Below are positions 1 through 6,696 of a DNA stretch of 27,091 nucleotides, in pieces; position 1 is the stretch's first letter; each line of letters opens with the position of its first letter. The position numbers and the translations under genes are program-made. The stretch is from CAMEON01 sp045643785 (lineage in GTDB: Bacteria; Bacillota; Clostridia; Oscillospirales; CAG-272): the NCBI GenBank assembly GCA_045643785.1, contig JAZRFR010000162.1, forward strand, positions 1 to 27,091, written 5' to 3'. The notes below the pieces were generated by a model that saw only the letters and a list, made by a program, of their open reading frames with translations, ran no database searches and was not told the DNA's origin.

Positions 1-19
1 CGACTTCCTAGGGATCCCC

Positions 20-1513
20 ATGCTCATTCTGACCAATCCCCCCGCAAGCGAAGCCCTCTATACCCGTGTTTCTGTCACGGTCAACGGCCTTCCCGCCGTC
101 ACCACCGCATCGCGGGTGTCGGCCATGCCCTACAACACCTCCTGGCCGGGGCATCAAAGACCCCTCGACCAGACCGAGCTTGCTCCTGTGCTGAGCTTTT
201 CCGCCGACGTGCCCGTGACGGTCACCGTTACCTACGAAAACGCTCCTGCCGAGGTGTTGGTGCGCCCCCTGGCCAAAGGCGTTACTGCCTCCGTGGAGGG
301 AAGCACCGCCACCCTGACCCTGACTACCCCCGGGGCATACACCGTAGAGGCCGACGGCTTCCACGAGGCTCTGCATATCTTCTTCGATCCCGTAACCGAC
401 TTTGAACCCTATGCCGAGGGTGCGAAGACGGTTCTCCGCTACGGCGCGGGTGTCCACGAGATCGGTCGGGTGGAGCTGTTCTCGGATACCGCGGTCATCA
501 TCGACCGCGATGCCGTGCTCTACGGCTCCTTCATCGCCGTGGACGCCGAGAATATCACGGTCTGCGGCTACGGTGTGATCGACGGCAGTAGGGAAAAGCG
601 GGTCAGCGGCGATAACCTGTTGCCCCTGAACTACTACGGCAAGATCCCCACGGAGCGGGAGGAATTCTTCTCGTATCTGACGGAGATTCGGGTGCTGGAC
701 GGTATCCTCCGCTTCTACTGATGCAGAAATATCCGCGTGGAGGGGGTGACCCTGCGGGATGCCTCCACCTTCGCCCTCATTCCCGCCAACTGCGACGGCG
801 TTTTGATCGACAACATCAAGACCATCGGTATGTGGCGGTACAACGCCGACGGCATCGACCTGTTCAACTGCCGCAACACCGTGATCCGGGGCTGCTTCCT
901 CCGCGATTTTGACGATTGTATCGTCCTCAAGGGCATCGCGGGCTGGGACGAGTGGGACATGGAGAACATCCTCGTGGAGAACTGCGTGACATGGTGCGAC
1001 TGGGGACGGAATCTGGAGATCGGCGCGGAAACCAACGCCCCCGCCTACCACGATATCGTCTTCCGTGACTGCGACTGCATCCACGGCTCCACCGTCTTCT
1101 GCGACATCCAGCATCACAACCGCGCCGAGATCTACGGCGTGACCTTCGAGGATATCCGCTGTGAATATACCAAGCACCAGCTCCCCGATACCTACCAGCA
1201 CGATATGAACGCGCCCTTTGTGCCCGCGACTCCTGTCCGCCATCCCTTCCTGCTGGCCGCTCCTATGTTTCACATGGGGCTCTTCGCCAAGGACGGGCTG
1301 CATGGATGCATCCACGATATTACTTTCCGCAATATCCGGATCCTTACCGACGGCGACGTGCCCAAGCCCGCGGTCTGGTTTGTGGGGCTGGACGGCGAGC
1401 ATGCCGTCAAGGGGATCACCGTGGATGGAGTTTTCCGTGACGGAGTGAAGCTGAAGCGGGATGAACTCGAGTGGAATTTGAATGAGTTCGTTTCGGATAT
1501 TCAGTTTATCTGA
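20..1513 (+). pseudogene. GH28-like parallel beta-helix glycosidase, interrupted by an in-frame TGA
   Basis: Two same-frame pieces (20–721 and 722–1513) are split by one TGA at 719–721; reading through gives one continuous protein of about 497 residues. The N-terminal ~115 residues look like a beta-sandwich. After that come beta-helix repeats such as ITVCGYGVIDGS, then NADGID and DFDDCIVLKG, which resemble the GH28 active-site motifs NTDG and DDC. The family suggests action on pectin-like or other acidic plant or host glycans, but the substrate is unknown. No signal peptide is visible. The ATG at 20 has an AGGGA site 5 nt upstream, yet the frame stays open to the window edge, so the true start could lie further upstream. 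Residues right after the stop (CRNIRVEGVTL) continue the fold directly. UGA ends many other genes here, so recoding is unlikely. Either a nonsense mutation (CGA to TGA would suit) or a consensus error explains it. Confidence 0.75.
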
Positions 1514-1534
1514 TTGTTTACGTTCTTGAAGATC

Positions 1535-1590
1535 CTTAAGGGACTTCTTTCAAGAAGTCCCTTAAGCGGGGGACAGGGGCAGAGCCCCTC
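1535..1590. repeat. Structured intergenic repeat, copy 1 (two hairpins)
   Basis: It lies 22 nt after the GH28-like stop. A perfect 15-bp inverted repeat (1535–1549 with 1552–1566, TC between the arms) is followed by a G-rich tail whose GGGGC AGA GCCCC forms a second small hairpin (1576–1588). The same layout, with different but still complementary stems, recurs at 7875–7931. There is no T-run, so it is not a typical terminator. The rest of the 1514–1652 gap holds only the ribosome binding site of the next gene. Confidence 0.7.
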
Positions 1591-1652
1591 GTTCTCCACA
1601 AAATACAACCCGGCCTCACATTGCATTGTGACAAGCCAAGAAAGAGGAACCG

Positions 1653-2792
1653 ATGTTTACGATTCTCGCAACCGACGGACGCGCCCGCAGAGGCGTGCTC
1701 CACACCGTTCACGGTGACATTCAGACCCCCGTTTTCATGAATGTGGGCACCTGCGCCGCCATCAAGGGTGGCGTATCCACCATGGAGCTGCTCAATGACG
1801 TTGACTGTCAGGTGGAGCTCTCCAACACCTACCACCTCCACATCCGCCCCGGCGACAAGCTCATCTACGATATGGGCGGCCTGCACAAGTTCATGAATTG
1901 GCCCAAGCCCATTCTGACCGATAGCGGCGGATTCCAGGTCTTCTCCCTGTCCTCCCTCCGCAAGATCACCGAGGAGGGCGTGAAGTTCGCCTCCCACATC
2001 GACGGCAAGCGTATCTTCATGGGCCCCGAGGAGAGCATGCAGATCCAGTCCAACCTCGCCTCCACCATCGCCATGGCCTTTGACGAGTGCGTGGAGAACC
2101 CCGCCCCCTACCAGTACGTCAAGCAGTCTGCCGACAGAACCGTCCGTTGGCTGGAGCGTTGCCGTGTGGAGATGGACAGACTCAACAGCCTCCCCGAGAC
2201 CATCAACAAGAACCAGATGCTCTTCGGCATCAACCAGGGCGGTACCTACGAGGATCTGCGCGTGGAGCATATGCAGAAGATCGCCGAGATCCCCTGCGAG
2301 GGCTACGCCATCGGCGGCTTGGCCGTGGGCGAGGCCACCGAGGACATGTACCGCATCATCGACGTGGTAGAGCCCCACATGCCCAAGGATAAGCCCCGCT
2401 ACCTCATGGGCGTAGGGACCCCCTGCAATATCCTCGAGGCCGTCCACATGGGCGTGGACTTCTTCGACTGCGTCATGCCCTCGAGAAACGCCCGCCACGG
2501 CAACCTGTTCACATGGGAAGGGAAGATCAACCTCCTCAACGAGAAGTACATGAAGGATCCTCGCCCCATCGGCCTGACCTGCGATTGCCCCACCTGCCGC
2601 AACTACAGCCGCTCCTACATCCGTCACCTCATCAAGGCCAAGGAGTCCCTGGGTATGCGCCTGGCGGTCACCCACAACCTGTACTTCTACAACAACCTCA
2701 CCCGCAAGATCCGCGAGGCTCTGGATGGCGGATACTTTGAGTCCTTCTACCAGAAGTACCGCGTGATCCTCGGCGAGCGTTGCCCCGATTAA
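1653..2792 (+). CDS. tgt: Queuine/preQ1 tRNA-guanine transglycosylase
   Basis: The enzyme swaps guanine-34 of GUN-anticodon tRNAs for preQ1, the committing step of queuosine formation in bacteria. The 379-residue length is normal. TDSGGFQ holds the conserved Asp (D90), and FDCVMPSRNARHG near residue 270 holds the second catalytic Asp. The C-terminal zinc site is CDCPTC followed by a His (THN) about 25 residues later, as expected of bacterial Tgt. The ATG at 1653 has an AGAGGA site just upstream. In many Clostridia tgt sits directly before yajC; here about 2 kb of unrelated genes lie between them. No promoter was obvious in the short gap upstream. Confidence 0.97.
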   Translation: MFTILATDGRARRGVLHTVHGDIQTPVFMNVGTCAAIKGGVSTMELLNDVDCQVELSNTYHLHIRPGDKLIYDMGGLHKFMNWPKPILTDSGGFQVFSLSSLRKITEEGVKFASHIDGKRIFMGPEESMQIQSNLASTIAMAFDECVENPAPYQYVKQSADRTVRWLERCRVEMDRLNSLPETINKNQMLFGINQGGTYEDLRVEHMQKIAEIPCEGYAIGGLAVGEATEDMYRIIDVVEPHMPKDKPRYLMGVGTPCNILEAVHMGVDFFDCVMPSRNARHGNLFTWEGKINLLNEKYMKDPRPIGLTCDCPTCRNYSRSYIRHLIKAKESLGMRLAVTHNLYFYNNLTRKIREALDGGYFESFYQKYRVILGERCPD

Positions 2793-2796
2793 GTTA

Positions 2797-2882
2797 AGAT
2801 ACAAAGATACAAAGATACAAGATACAAGATAGGCTGAAACCGAGACGTATCTTGTATCTTGTATCTCGTATCTTGTATCTCT
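2797..2882. repeat. Tandem AGATACAA-type repeats facing their own inverse (large hairpin)
   Basis: Four or five copies of a 7–8-nt unit (GATACAA or GATACAAA) at 2797–2831 are followed by a 16-nt spacer and then the inverted units at 2848–2882. The inner 19 bp (2813–2831 with 2848–2866) pair perfectly; the outer part pairs with one-base shifts. It begins 5 nt after the tgt stop and ends 12 nt before the ribosome binding site of the HAD gene. It could act as a transcript-stabilising hairpin, a cruciform or the trace of an insertion. There is no T-run for a standard terminator. Confidence 0.85.
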
Positions 2883-2908
2883 ATTTTGCTATTCAAAGGA
2901 GTATCCCT

Positions 2909-3559
2909 ATGTCTATTCGCGCCATCATCTTCGACAAGGACGGCACCCTTCACGATACCGAAAAGGTCTACCTGCAGGCATGGAAGGCCGCCGCCGCCGA
3001 GTTTAATGTCCCCGACATTGAGAACACCGTCCGCGACTGCACCGGCACCACCATCCCGTGGATCGCGGAATACTGGGCGAAGAAGTACCCCGATATCCCC
3101 TTCGAGGACTACCTCCCCCGCCGTCAGCATTACTATTTCGGCATTCTGGAAAAAGGCGTTCCCGTCAAGGAGGGCGCCATTGATGTGCTGACCTACCTGA
3201 AAGCCCATGGCTACAAGATCGGTATGGCCACCTCCACCCCGTGGGATACCGTCAAGGATCACCTGGAGCGCACGGATATGATGGGGTATTTCGACACCGT
3301 CGTGACGGGTGACATGATTGAGAACGGCAAGCCCGCCCCCGATATCTACCTCTTGGCTGCCGAGCGGTTGGGGGTTGACCCCGCCGAGTGCGTCGGCGTG
3401 GAGGACTCCATGAGCGGTGTCCGCTCCATTCACGCCGCGGGGATGCGAGCCGTTATGATCCCCGATATGATTCAGCCTACCTCCGAGGTGGAGGCGCTTC
3501 TGTGGAAGAAGCTCACCGAGATTTCCGAGTTGATTCCCCTGCTGGAGGCATTGTCATGA
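2909..3559 (+). CDS. HAD-superfamily hydrolase, beta-phosphoglucomutase/PGP-like
   Basis: This 216-aa soluble HAD phosphatase or phosphomutase has motif I DKDGTLHDTE (nucleophile D9, acid/base D11), motif II Thr/Ser in MATSTPW, the motif III Lys in NGKPAPD and motif IV VEDSMSGV. The alpha-helical cap between motifs I and II fits subfamily I, with beta-phosphoglucomutase-like and phosphoglycolate-phosphatase-like members. The substrate (a sugar or small-metabolite phosphate) cannot be read from sequence. The ATG at 2909 was chosen because AAAGGAG lies 7 nt upstream; the longer open frame starts inside the repeat hairpin and lacks a ribosome site. The stop overlaps the next start by 4 nt (ATGA), implying coupled translation. 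Confidence 0.9.
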   Translation: MSIRAIIFDKDGTLHDTEKVYLQAWKAAAAEFNVPDIENTVRDCTGTTIPWIAEYWAKKYPDIPFEDYLPRRQHYYFGILEKGVPVKEGAIDVLTYLKAHGYKIGMATSTPWDTVKDHLERTDMMGYFDTVVTGDMIENGKPAPDIYLLAAERLGVDPAECVGVEDSMSGVRSIHAAGMRAVMIPDMIQPTSEVEALLWKKLTEISELIPLLEALS

Positions 3560-4164
3560 GCTTTACTGCCGAGGAGATTTGCCGTTTTGATGAGATTCTG
3601 GCGGGGATGTACCGTGAAAAAATGACCGAAATGATCCTCTTAGAAATTGTTGTGCTGGCCATGTTGGTGATCTTGTTCTGCATGTCGAGAAGCAAAAAAA
3701 TGGCGTATCCCAGGTGGTCAGTCGCAGCTGCTATCGCCGAAGAAGATCAAACACGTTATCGCAACGGAAAAAAACTGAATCGCCGAGAGAGGGATGCTCA
3801 GCGGAATGCCCAAAAAAACAGTATACGGCAGGAAAATAAAGCATGGATCGCCGTCATAGGGGGACTCCTGTTTTGTATGGGCGTGGCGCTCGGTATTACA
3901 TCTGCCGTCCGCTTGGAACGTATGCAACGGGATATGGAGGAGAACGCCTACGTTGTTTACGAGGGCGAGTTCGACTGCAATTACGCCGAGAGCAACCGCA
4001 CTATGGCGTTGACCTTCGTGGACGGGAACGGAGATACCGTCTCGGTCAAGGGCGACGGGTACGACCCAAATTTCCCCGAGCGGGGGACATATACGGGTCG
4101 AGTCGTGTACGCTGTGCATTGCGGTAAGGTGATTGAGGTCGAATCAACGCCGAAAGAAAAATAA
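3556..4164 (+). CDS. Two-TM membrane protein of unknown function
   Basis: This 202-aa protein begins at an ATG overlapping the HAD stop (ATGA). It has a hydrophobic helix at about residues 24–43, then a very basic, charged cytoplasmic stretch (RRERDAQRNAQK), then a second helix near 97–117. A C-terminal domain of about 80 residues is rich in beta-strand (ALTFVDGNGDTVSVKG). That arrangement suggests a small folded domain on the outer face. I do not recognise the family. Base use is slightly more A+T-rich than neighbours in the N-terminal half. It is probably co-transcribed with the HAD gene and the broken esterase that follows after 23 nt. Confidence 0.7.
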   Translation: MSFTAEEICRFDEILAGMYREKMTEMILLEIVVLAMLVILFCMSRSKKMAYPRWSVAAAIAEEDQTRYRNGKKLNRRERDAQRNAQKNSIRQENKAWIAVIGGLLFCMGVALGITSAVRLERMQRDMEENAYVVYEGEFDCNYAESNRTMALTFVDGNGDTVSVKGDGYDPNFPERGTYTGRVVYAVHCGKVIEVESTPKEK

Positions 4165-4187
4165 GACATAACAGAGAGGAACCTACC

Positions 4188-4828
4188 ATGCAACACCTCA
4201 AACACAACACCATCCAATACAACCTCGCCACGCCCAATGACTTCGACCCCACCAAGAAATACCCCCTCATCATCTACCTCCACGGCGCGGGCGGTCGCGG
4301 TCACGACCTCCAGCTCCCCCGATACCCCTTCATGATGGAGGAGTACATCCACAAGAACAATATCGACGTCATGGTCGCAGGCCCCCTCTGCGAGTTCGAC
4401 AACTGGTATATGTGCTTTACCGAGCTGATTGAGTTCGTGCGCTTCGCTTCGACCATGGACAACGTCGATCCCGACCGCGTCTACCTCATGGGCTCCAGCA
4501 TGGGCGGCTACGCCACCTGGACTATGCTCATGTCGGTGCCCGAGCTGTTTGCGGCTGCCGTGCCCATCTGCGGAGGCGGCATGGCCTGGAACGCCTACCG
4601 CATCAAAACGTGCCTGTCTGGACCTTCCACGGTATGGTGGACGGTGCCGTGGACGTCAGCGAAAGCATCCGTATGGCCGACGCCCTGCGGGTCTGCGGCG
4701 GGGACGTCAAGATCACCCTGCTCCCCGGGGTGGGACACAACGCCTGGGAGCCTGCCATGTACGAGTACCACGCCATCGAGTGGCTCCTGACGCATAAGCG
4801 CTCGGATCAAGCCCCCAAGCAGGCCTGA
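4188..4828 (+). pseudogene. Alpha/beta-hydrolase esterase, frameshifted
   Basis: The first frame (from 4188) gives the N-terminal half: YPLIIYLHGAGGRG (oxyanion region) and GSSMGGYATW (nucleophile elbow, GxSxG). From about 4605 the homology moves to the frame ending at 4828, which carries WTFHGMVDGAV (catalytic Asp region) and LPGVGHNAW (catalytic His). The change fits loss of one A from the run at 4605–4608: adding one A restores …AYRIKNVPVWTFHG…. The full protein would be about 213 aa, of the phospholipase/carboxylesterase or PHB-depolymerase-like type, probably cytoplasmic. As read, the first frame runs on to 4790 with unrelated residues and lacks Asp and His, so it should be inactive. A homopolymer sequencing error is a real alternative. 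AGAGAGGAA precedes the ATG. Confidence 0.8.
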
Positions 4829-4838
4829 CAGCCCCCAC

Positions 4839-4869
4839 GTAAGTTCATGTGAAATTCACATGAATTTAC
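4839..4869. promoter_or_regulatory. 31-bp palindrome before the yajC promoter
   Basis: GTAAGTTCATGTGAA and its near-perfect inverse flank one base; the core TTCATGTGAA / TTCACATGAA is exact. It ends 10 nt before the −35 box. It could be a repressor operator or a stem at the 3' end of the broken esterase transcript. No T-run follows. Confidence 0.5.
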
Positions 4870-4879
4870 AAATAATCCA

Positions 4880-4908
4880 TTGATATTTAACCGTGAATGC
4901 GGTATAAT
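4880..4908 (+). promoter_or_regulatory. SigA-type promoter for yajC
   Basis: TTGATA (4880–4885), a 17-nt spacer and a perfect TATAAT (4903–4908). Predicted start is near 4915, giving a leader of about 30 nt with GGAGG before the yajC ATG. Confidence 0.85.
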
Positions 4909-4943
4909 ACTATGGTAATGAATTCCATCGGAGGATAATCAAC

Positions 4944-5273
4944 ATGATAAACGCACTTTTCTTTATGACGGACGGTGCCACCGGCGGCGGATTTGGCTCT
5001 TTTCTGCCCATGATCCTCATCATCGTAGCCATGGTGGCTATGCTGTGGTTCACCAGCCGTTCCAATAAAAAGCAGGAAAAGCAGGCCCAGAATATGCGCG
5101 ACAGCCTGCAGGTTGGCGACGAGATCACCACCATCGGCGGTATCATCGGCAAGATCGTCAGCATCAAGGAGGAAACTCTGGTGCTGGAGACCAGCCACGA
5201 CCGTACCCGTATCCGCATCCTTAAGACTGCCGTCTCCCGCGTAGACGTCAAGGCCGAGGACGCACAGGATTGA
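4944..5273 (+). CDS. yajC: Preprotein translocase subunit YajC
   Basis: This 109-aa protein has one membrane helix (about residues 20–36), a charged linker (RSNKKQEKQAQ) and the small YajC domain with LQVGDEITTIGGIIGKIVSI. YajC associates with SecDF and the SecYEG translocon at the membrane. Length and layout are typical. GGAGG lies 9 nt before the ATG. It has its own promoter, separating it from the esterase remnant upstream. The next gene (TIGR04086) follows after 65 nt and is probably in the same transcript. Confidence 0.95.
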   Translation: MINALFFMTDGATGGGFGSFLPMILIIVAMVAMLWFTSRSNKKQEKQAQNMRDSLQVGDEITTIGGIIGKIVSIKEETLVLETSHDRTRIRILKTAVSRVDVKAEDAQD

Positions 5274-5338
5274 TCTTGAGGTTCTGACATATCCCTCTTC
5301 TGCATACACTGCAGTAGTAATTGAACGGAGGGAAGTGT

Positions 5339-5872
5339 ATGAATCCAAGAAAAAGCAACCATCATTCATCCGTCGGGAAGCACCCCGACCGCCTGCCTCA
5401 CCCCGCCCTTACGGCCGGGAGATCGGGGCGCGCCGAGGAGCCGTCCGACACGCAAGCGGGCGGCTTTTCGCGTATTCTTCGCAAACTGTTTCTTCCTTTC
5501 GCGGTCACAACGGTCTCCGGAGTGGTGTTCGTCACCGCCTTGACGCTGGCCGCTTACCAAACCCCCGATCCCACGGCGCTGATCTCTCCCCTGTCGATGG
5601 CCGCCCTGGGGCTGGCCTCTCTGGCAGGCGGGATCACGGCAGGGAAGTGTAACCGAGAGCGCGCGATGCTCAGTAGTTTTGTCAGCGGATGTACGCTGGC
5701 CGCCATCCTTTGCCTGATCGCGTGGATCGGCGGGGGAGAATCGCGGGAAACGATCCCGTGGCTGATCCGTTTGAGCGCGATTCCCCTCCATCTGTTGGGG
5801 GGATTTATGACCCGTCCCCGTAAAAAGCCCGCAGGCCACACGGCGGGGAAGCATCCTTCCCATGGCCGCTGA
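5339..5872 (+). CDS. TIGR04086-type small membrane protein
   Basis: This 177-aa protein has a polar N-terminal ~50 residues and then about four hydrophobic helices (PFAVTTVSGVVFVTALTLAA; LSMAALGLASLAGGITAG; SFVSGCTLAAILCLIAWIGG; RLSAIPLHLLGGF). A four-helix protein immediately after yajC matches the TIGR04086 family, whose function is unknown; the assignment rests on topology and position. The ATG at 5339 is preferred over the TTG at 5321 because CGGAGGG lies 6 nt upstream. A 33-residue unusually basic, Pro-rich N-terminus precedes the first helix. The gene ends 22 nt before the next start. Confidence 0.75.
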   Translation: MNPRKSNHHSSVGKHPDRLPHPALTAGRSGRAEEPSDTQAGGFSRILRKLFLPFAVTTVSGVVFVTALTLAAYQTPDPTALISPLSMAALGLASLAGGITAGKCNRERAMLSSFVSGCTLAAILCLIAWIGGGESRETIPWLIRLSAIPLHLLGGFMTRPRKKPAGHTAGKHPSHGR

Positions 5873-5894
5873 AAGAACTGAAAAGGAGTTCCGT

Positions 5895-6098
5895 ATGATC
5901 AAAATCAAAGAAGGCGCCGAGGTGACCCTCACCGCTATTCAAAAGAAAATGCTCTCCGCTGTGACGTTGCCCCTCCCTGAGGATTGCCCCACGGGACTGC
6001 GCTACGCATTGGCTAAATATGCCGCTACCGCCGTGAGCGAGGCCTGGGAAGGACTCCTTGCGTTGGAGGAAGCGGGGCTTTTGGAAAATCAGGCATAA
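5895..6098 (+). CDS. 67-aa small protein of unknown function
   Basis: The ATG at 5895 has AAAGGAG 6 nt upstream and follows the TIGR04086 gene by 22 nt. The longer frame from 5862 overlaps that gene and lacks a ribosome site. The protein (MIKIKEGAEVTLT… LEEAGLLENQA) looks soluble and mostly helical, acidic at its C-terminus, with one Cys. I do not recognise it. In several Clostridia the SCIFF peptide gene scfA follows this yajC block, but this protein lacks the six cysteines, so it is not SCIFF. A terminator follows. Confidence 0.65.
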   Translation: MIKIKEGAEVTLTAIQKKMLSAVTLPLPEDCPTGLRYALAKYAATAVSEAWEGLLALEEAGLLENQA

Positions 6099-6112
6099 AT
6101 TGAAAAACACCG

Positions 6113-6162
6113 AAAAACACCCCCGCTCGGACGGATTGCGTCCTTGACACGGGGGCGTTTTT
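6113..6162 (+). terminator. Rho-independent terminator with nested hairpin
   Basis: The outer stem AAAAACACCCCCG / CGGGGGCGTTTTT (6113–6125 with 6150–6162, one mismatch) encloses a second perfect stem GGACG / CGTCC (6129–6133 with 6139–6143). It ends in TTTTT and closes the yajC operon. The luxS −35 box lies inside it. Confidence 0.8.
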
Positions 6163-6172
6163 GTGGTATACT
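6144..6172 (+). promoter_or_regulatory. SigA-type promoter for luxS, inside the terminator
   Basis: A perfect TTGACA (6144–6149), 17 nt, then TATACT (6167–6172). The −35 lies between the inner and outer right-hand stems of the preceding terminator, and the spacer contains its G-run and T-run. The leader is short (about 30 nt), leaving no room for a SAM or SAH riboswitch. Confidence 0.85.
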
Positions 6173-6207
6173 GTGGGTAGAGATTCCCTATATGAAAGGA
6201 GAATACC

Positions 6208-6684
6208 ATGAAAACCATTGCCAGCTTTACCGTCAACCACGACACCCTCACCGAGGGAATGTACATCTCCCGCATTGACGGGGACGTGGTGACCTACGAT
6301 ATCCGCATGAAGCTCCCCAACGGCGGCGACTACCTGCCCACCCCCCCCGCCCACACCATCGAGCATCTCTTCGCCACCTATGCCCGTAACAGCGGATGGT
6401 CGGATCAGGTGGTCTACGTAGGCCCCATGGGCTGTCGGACGGGCTTCTACCTTCTTGTCCGTGACAGCGTGAGCCATGAGAACGCCATAAAGCTGGTGCA
6501 GGATTCCTTCGCCTTCATCGCCGCTTACGAGGGAGAGATCCCCGGCACCGAAAAGTGGCAGTGCGGCAACTACCTGGAGCATGACCTCCCCGAGGCCAAG
6601 CGCGCCGCGGCGGATCTTTGCCGTCACCTGGAGGGCTGGACGGTGGAGAAGCTGTCCTATGATGCACCCGCTACGGGGGTCTGA
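6208..6684 (+). CDS. luxS: S-ribosylhomocysteine lyase
   Basis: LuxS splits S-ribosylhomocysteine into homocysteine and DPD, the precursor of autoinducer-2, in the activated methyl cycle. The 158-aa length is standard. The metal site is complete: HTIEH (H49, H53) and C119 in QCGNYLEHD; catalytic Cys is C76 in GPMGCRTGFYL. GAAAGGAG precedes the ATG by 6 nt. The gene has its own strong promoter. The SGNH esterase gene starts only 12 nt later and is probably co-transcribed. The usual partner nucleosidase gene (mtnN/pfs) is not in this window. Confidence 0.97.
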   Translation: MKTIASFTVNHDTLTEGMYISRIDGDVVTYDIRMKLPNGGDYLPTPPAHTIEHLFATYARNSGWSDQVVYVGPMGCRTGFYLLVRDSVSHENAIKLVQDSFAFIAAYEGEIPGTEKWQCGNYLEHDLPEAKRAAADLCRHLEGWTVEKLSYDAPATGV

Positions 6685-6696
6685 TCGGTGGGCAAC

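Noticed and set aside
719..721. Selenocysteine or UGA recoding as an explanation for the GH28-like gene
   Set aside because: No SECIS-like hairpin was seen immediately after the TGA, selenocysteine is not known in this family, and UGA is a normal stop in many genes here.
2797..2882. CRISPR array
   Set aside because: The units are 7–8 nt with no unique spacers and no cas genes are near.
4606..4612. Programmed frameshift in the esterase
   Set aside because: There is only an AAAA run, without a proper slippery heptamer, internal ribosome-like stimulator or downstream pseudoknot that I could see.
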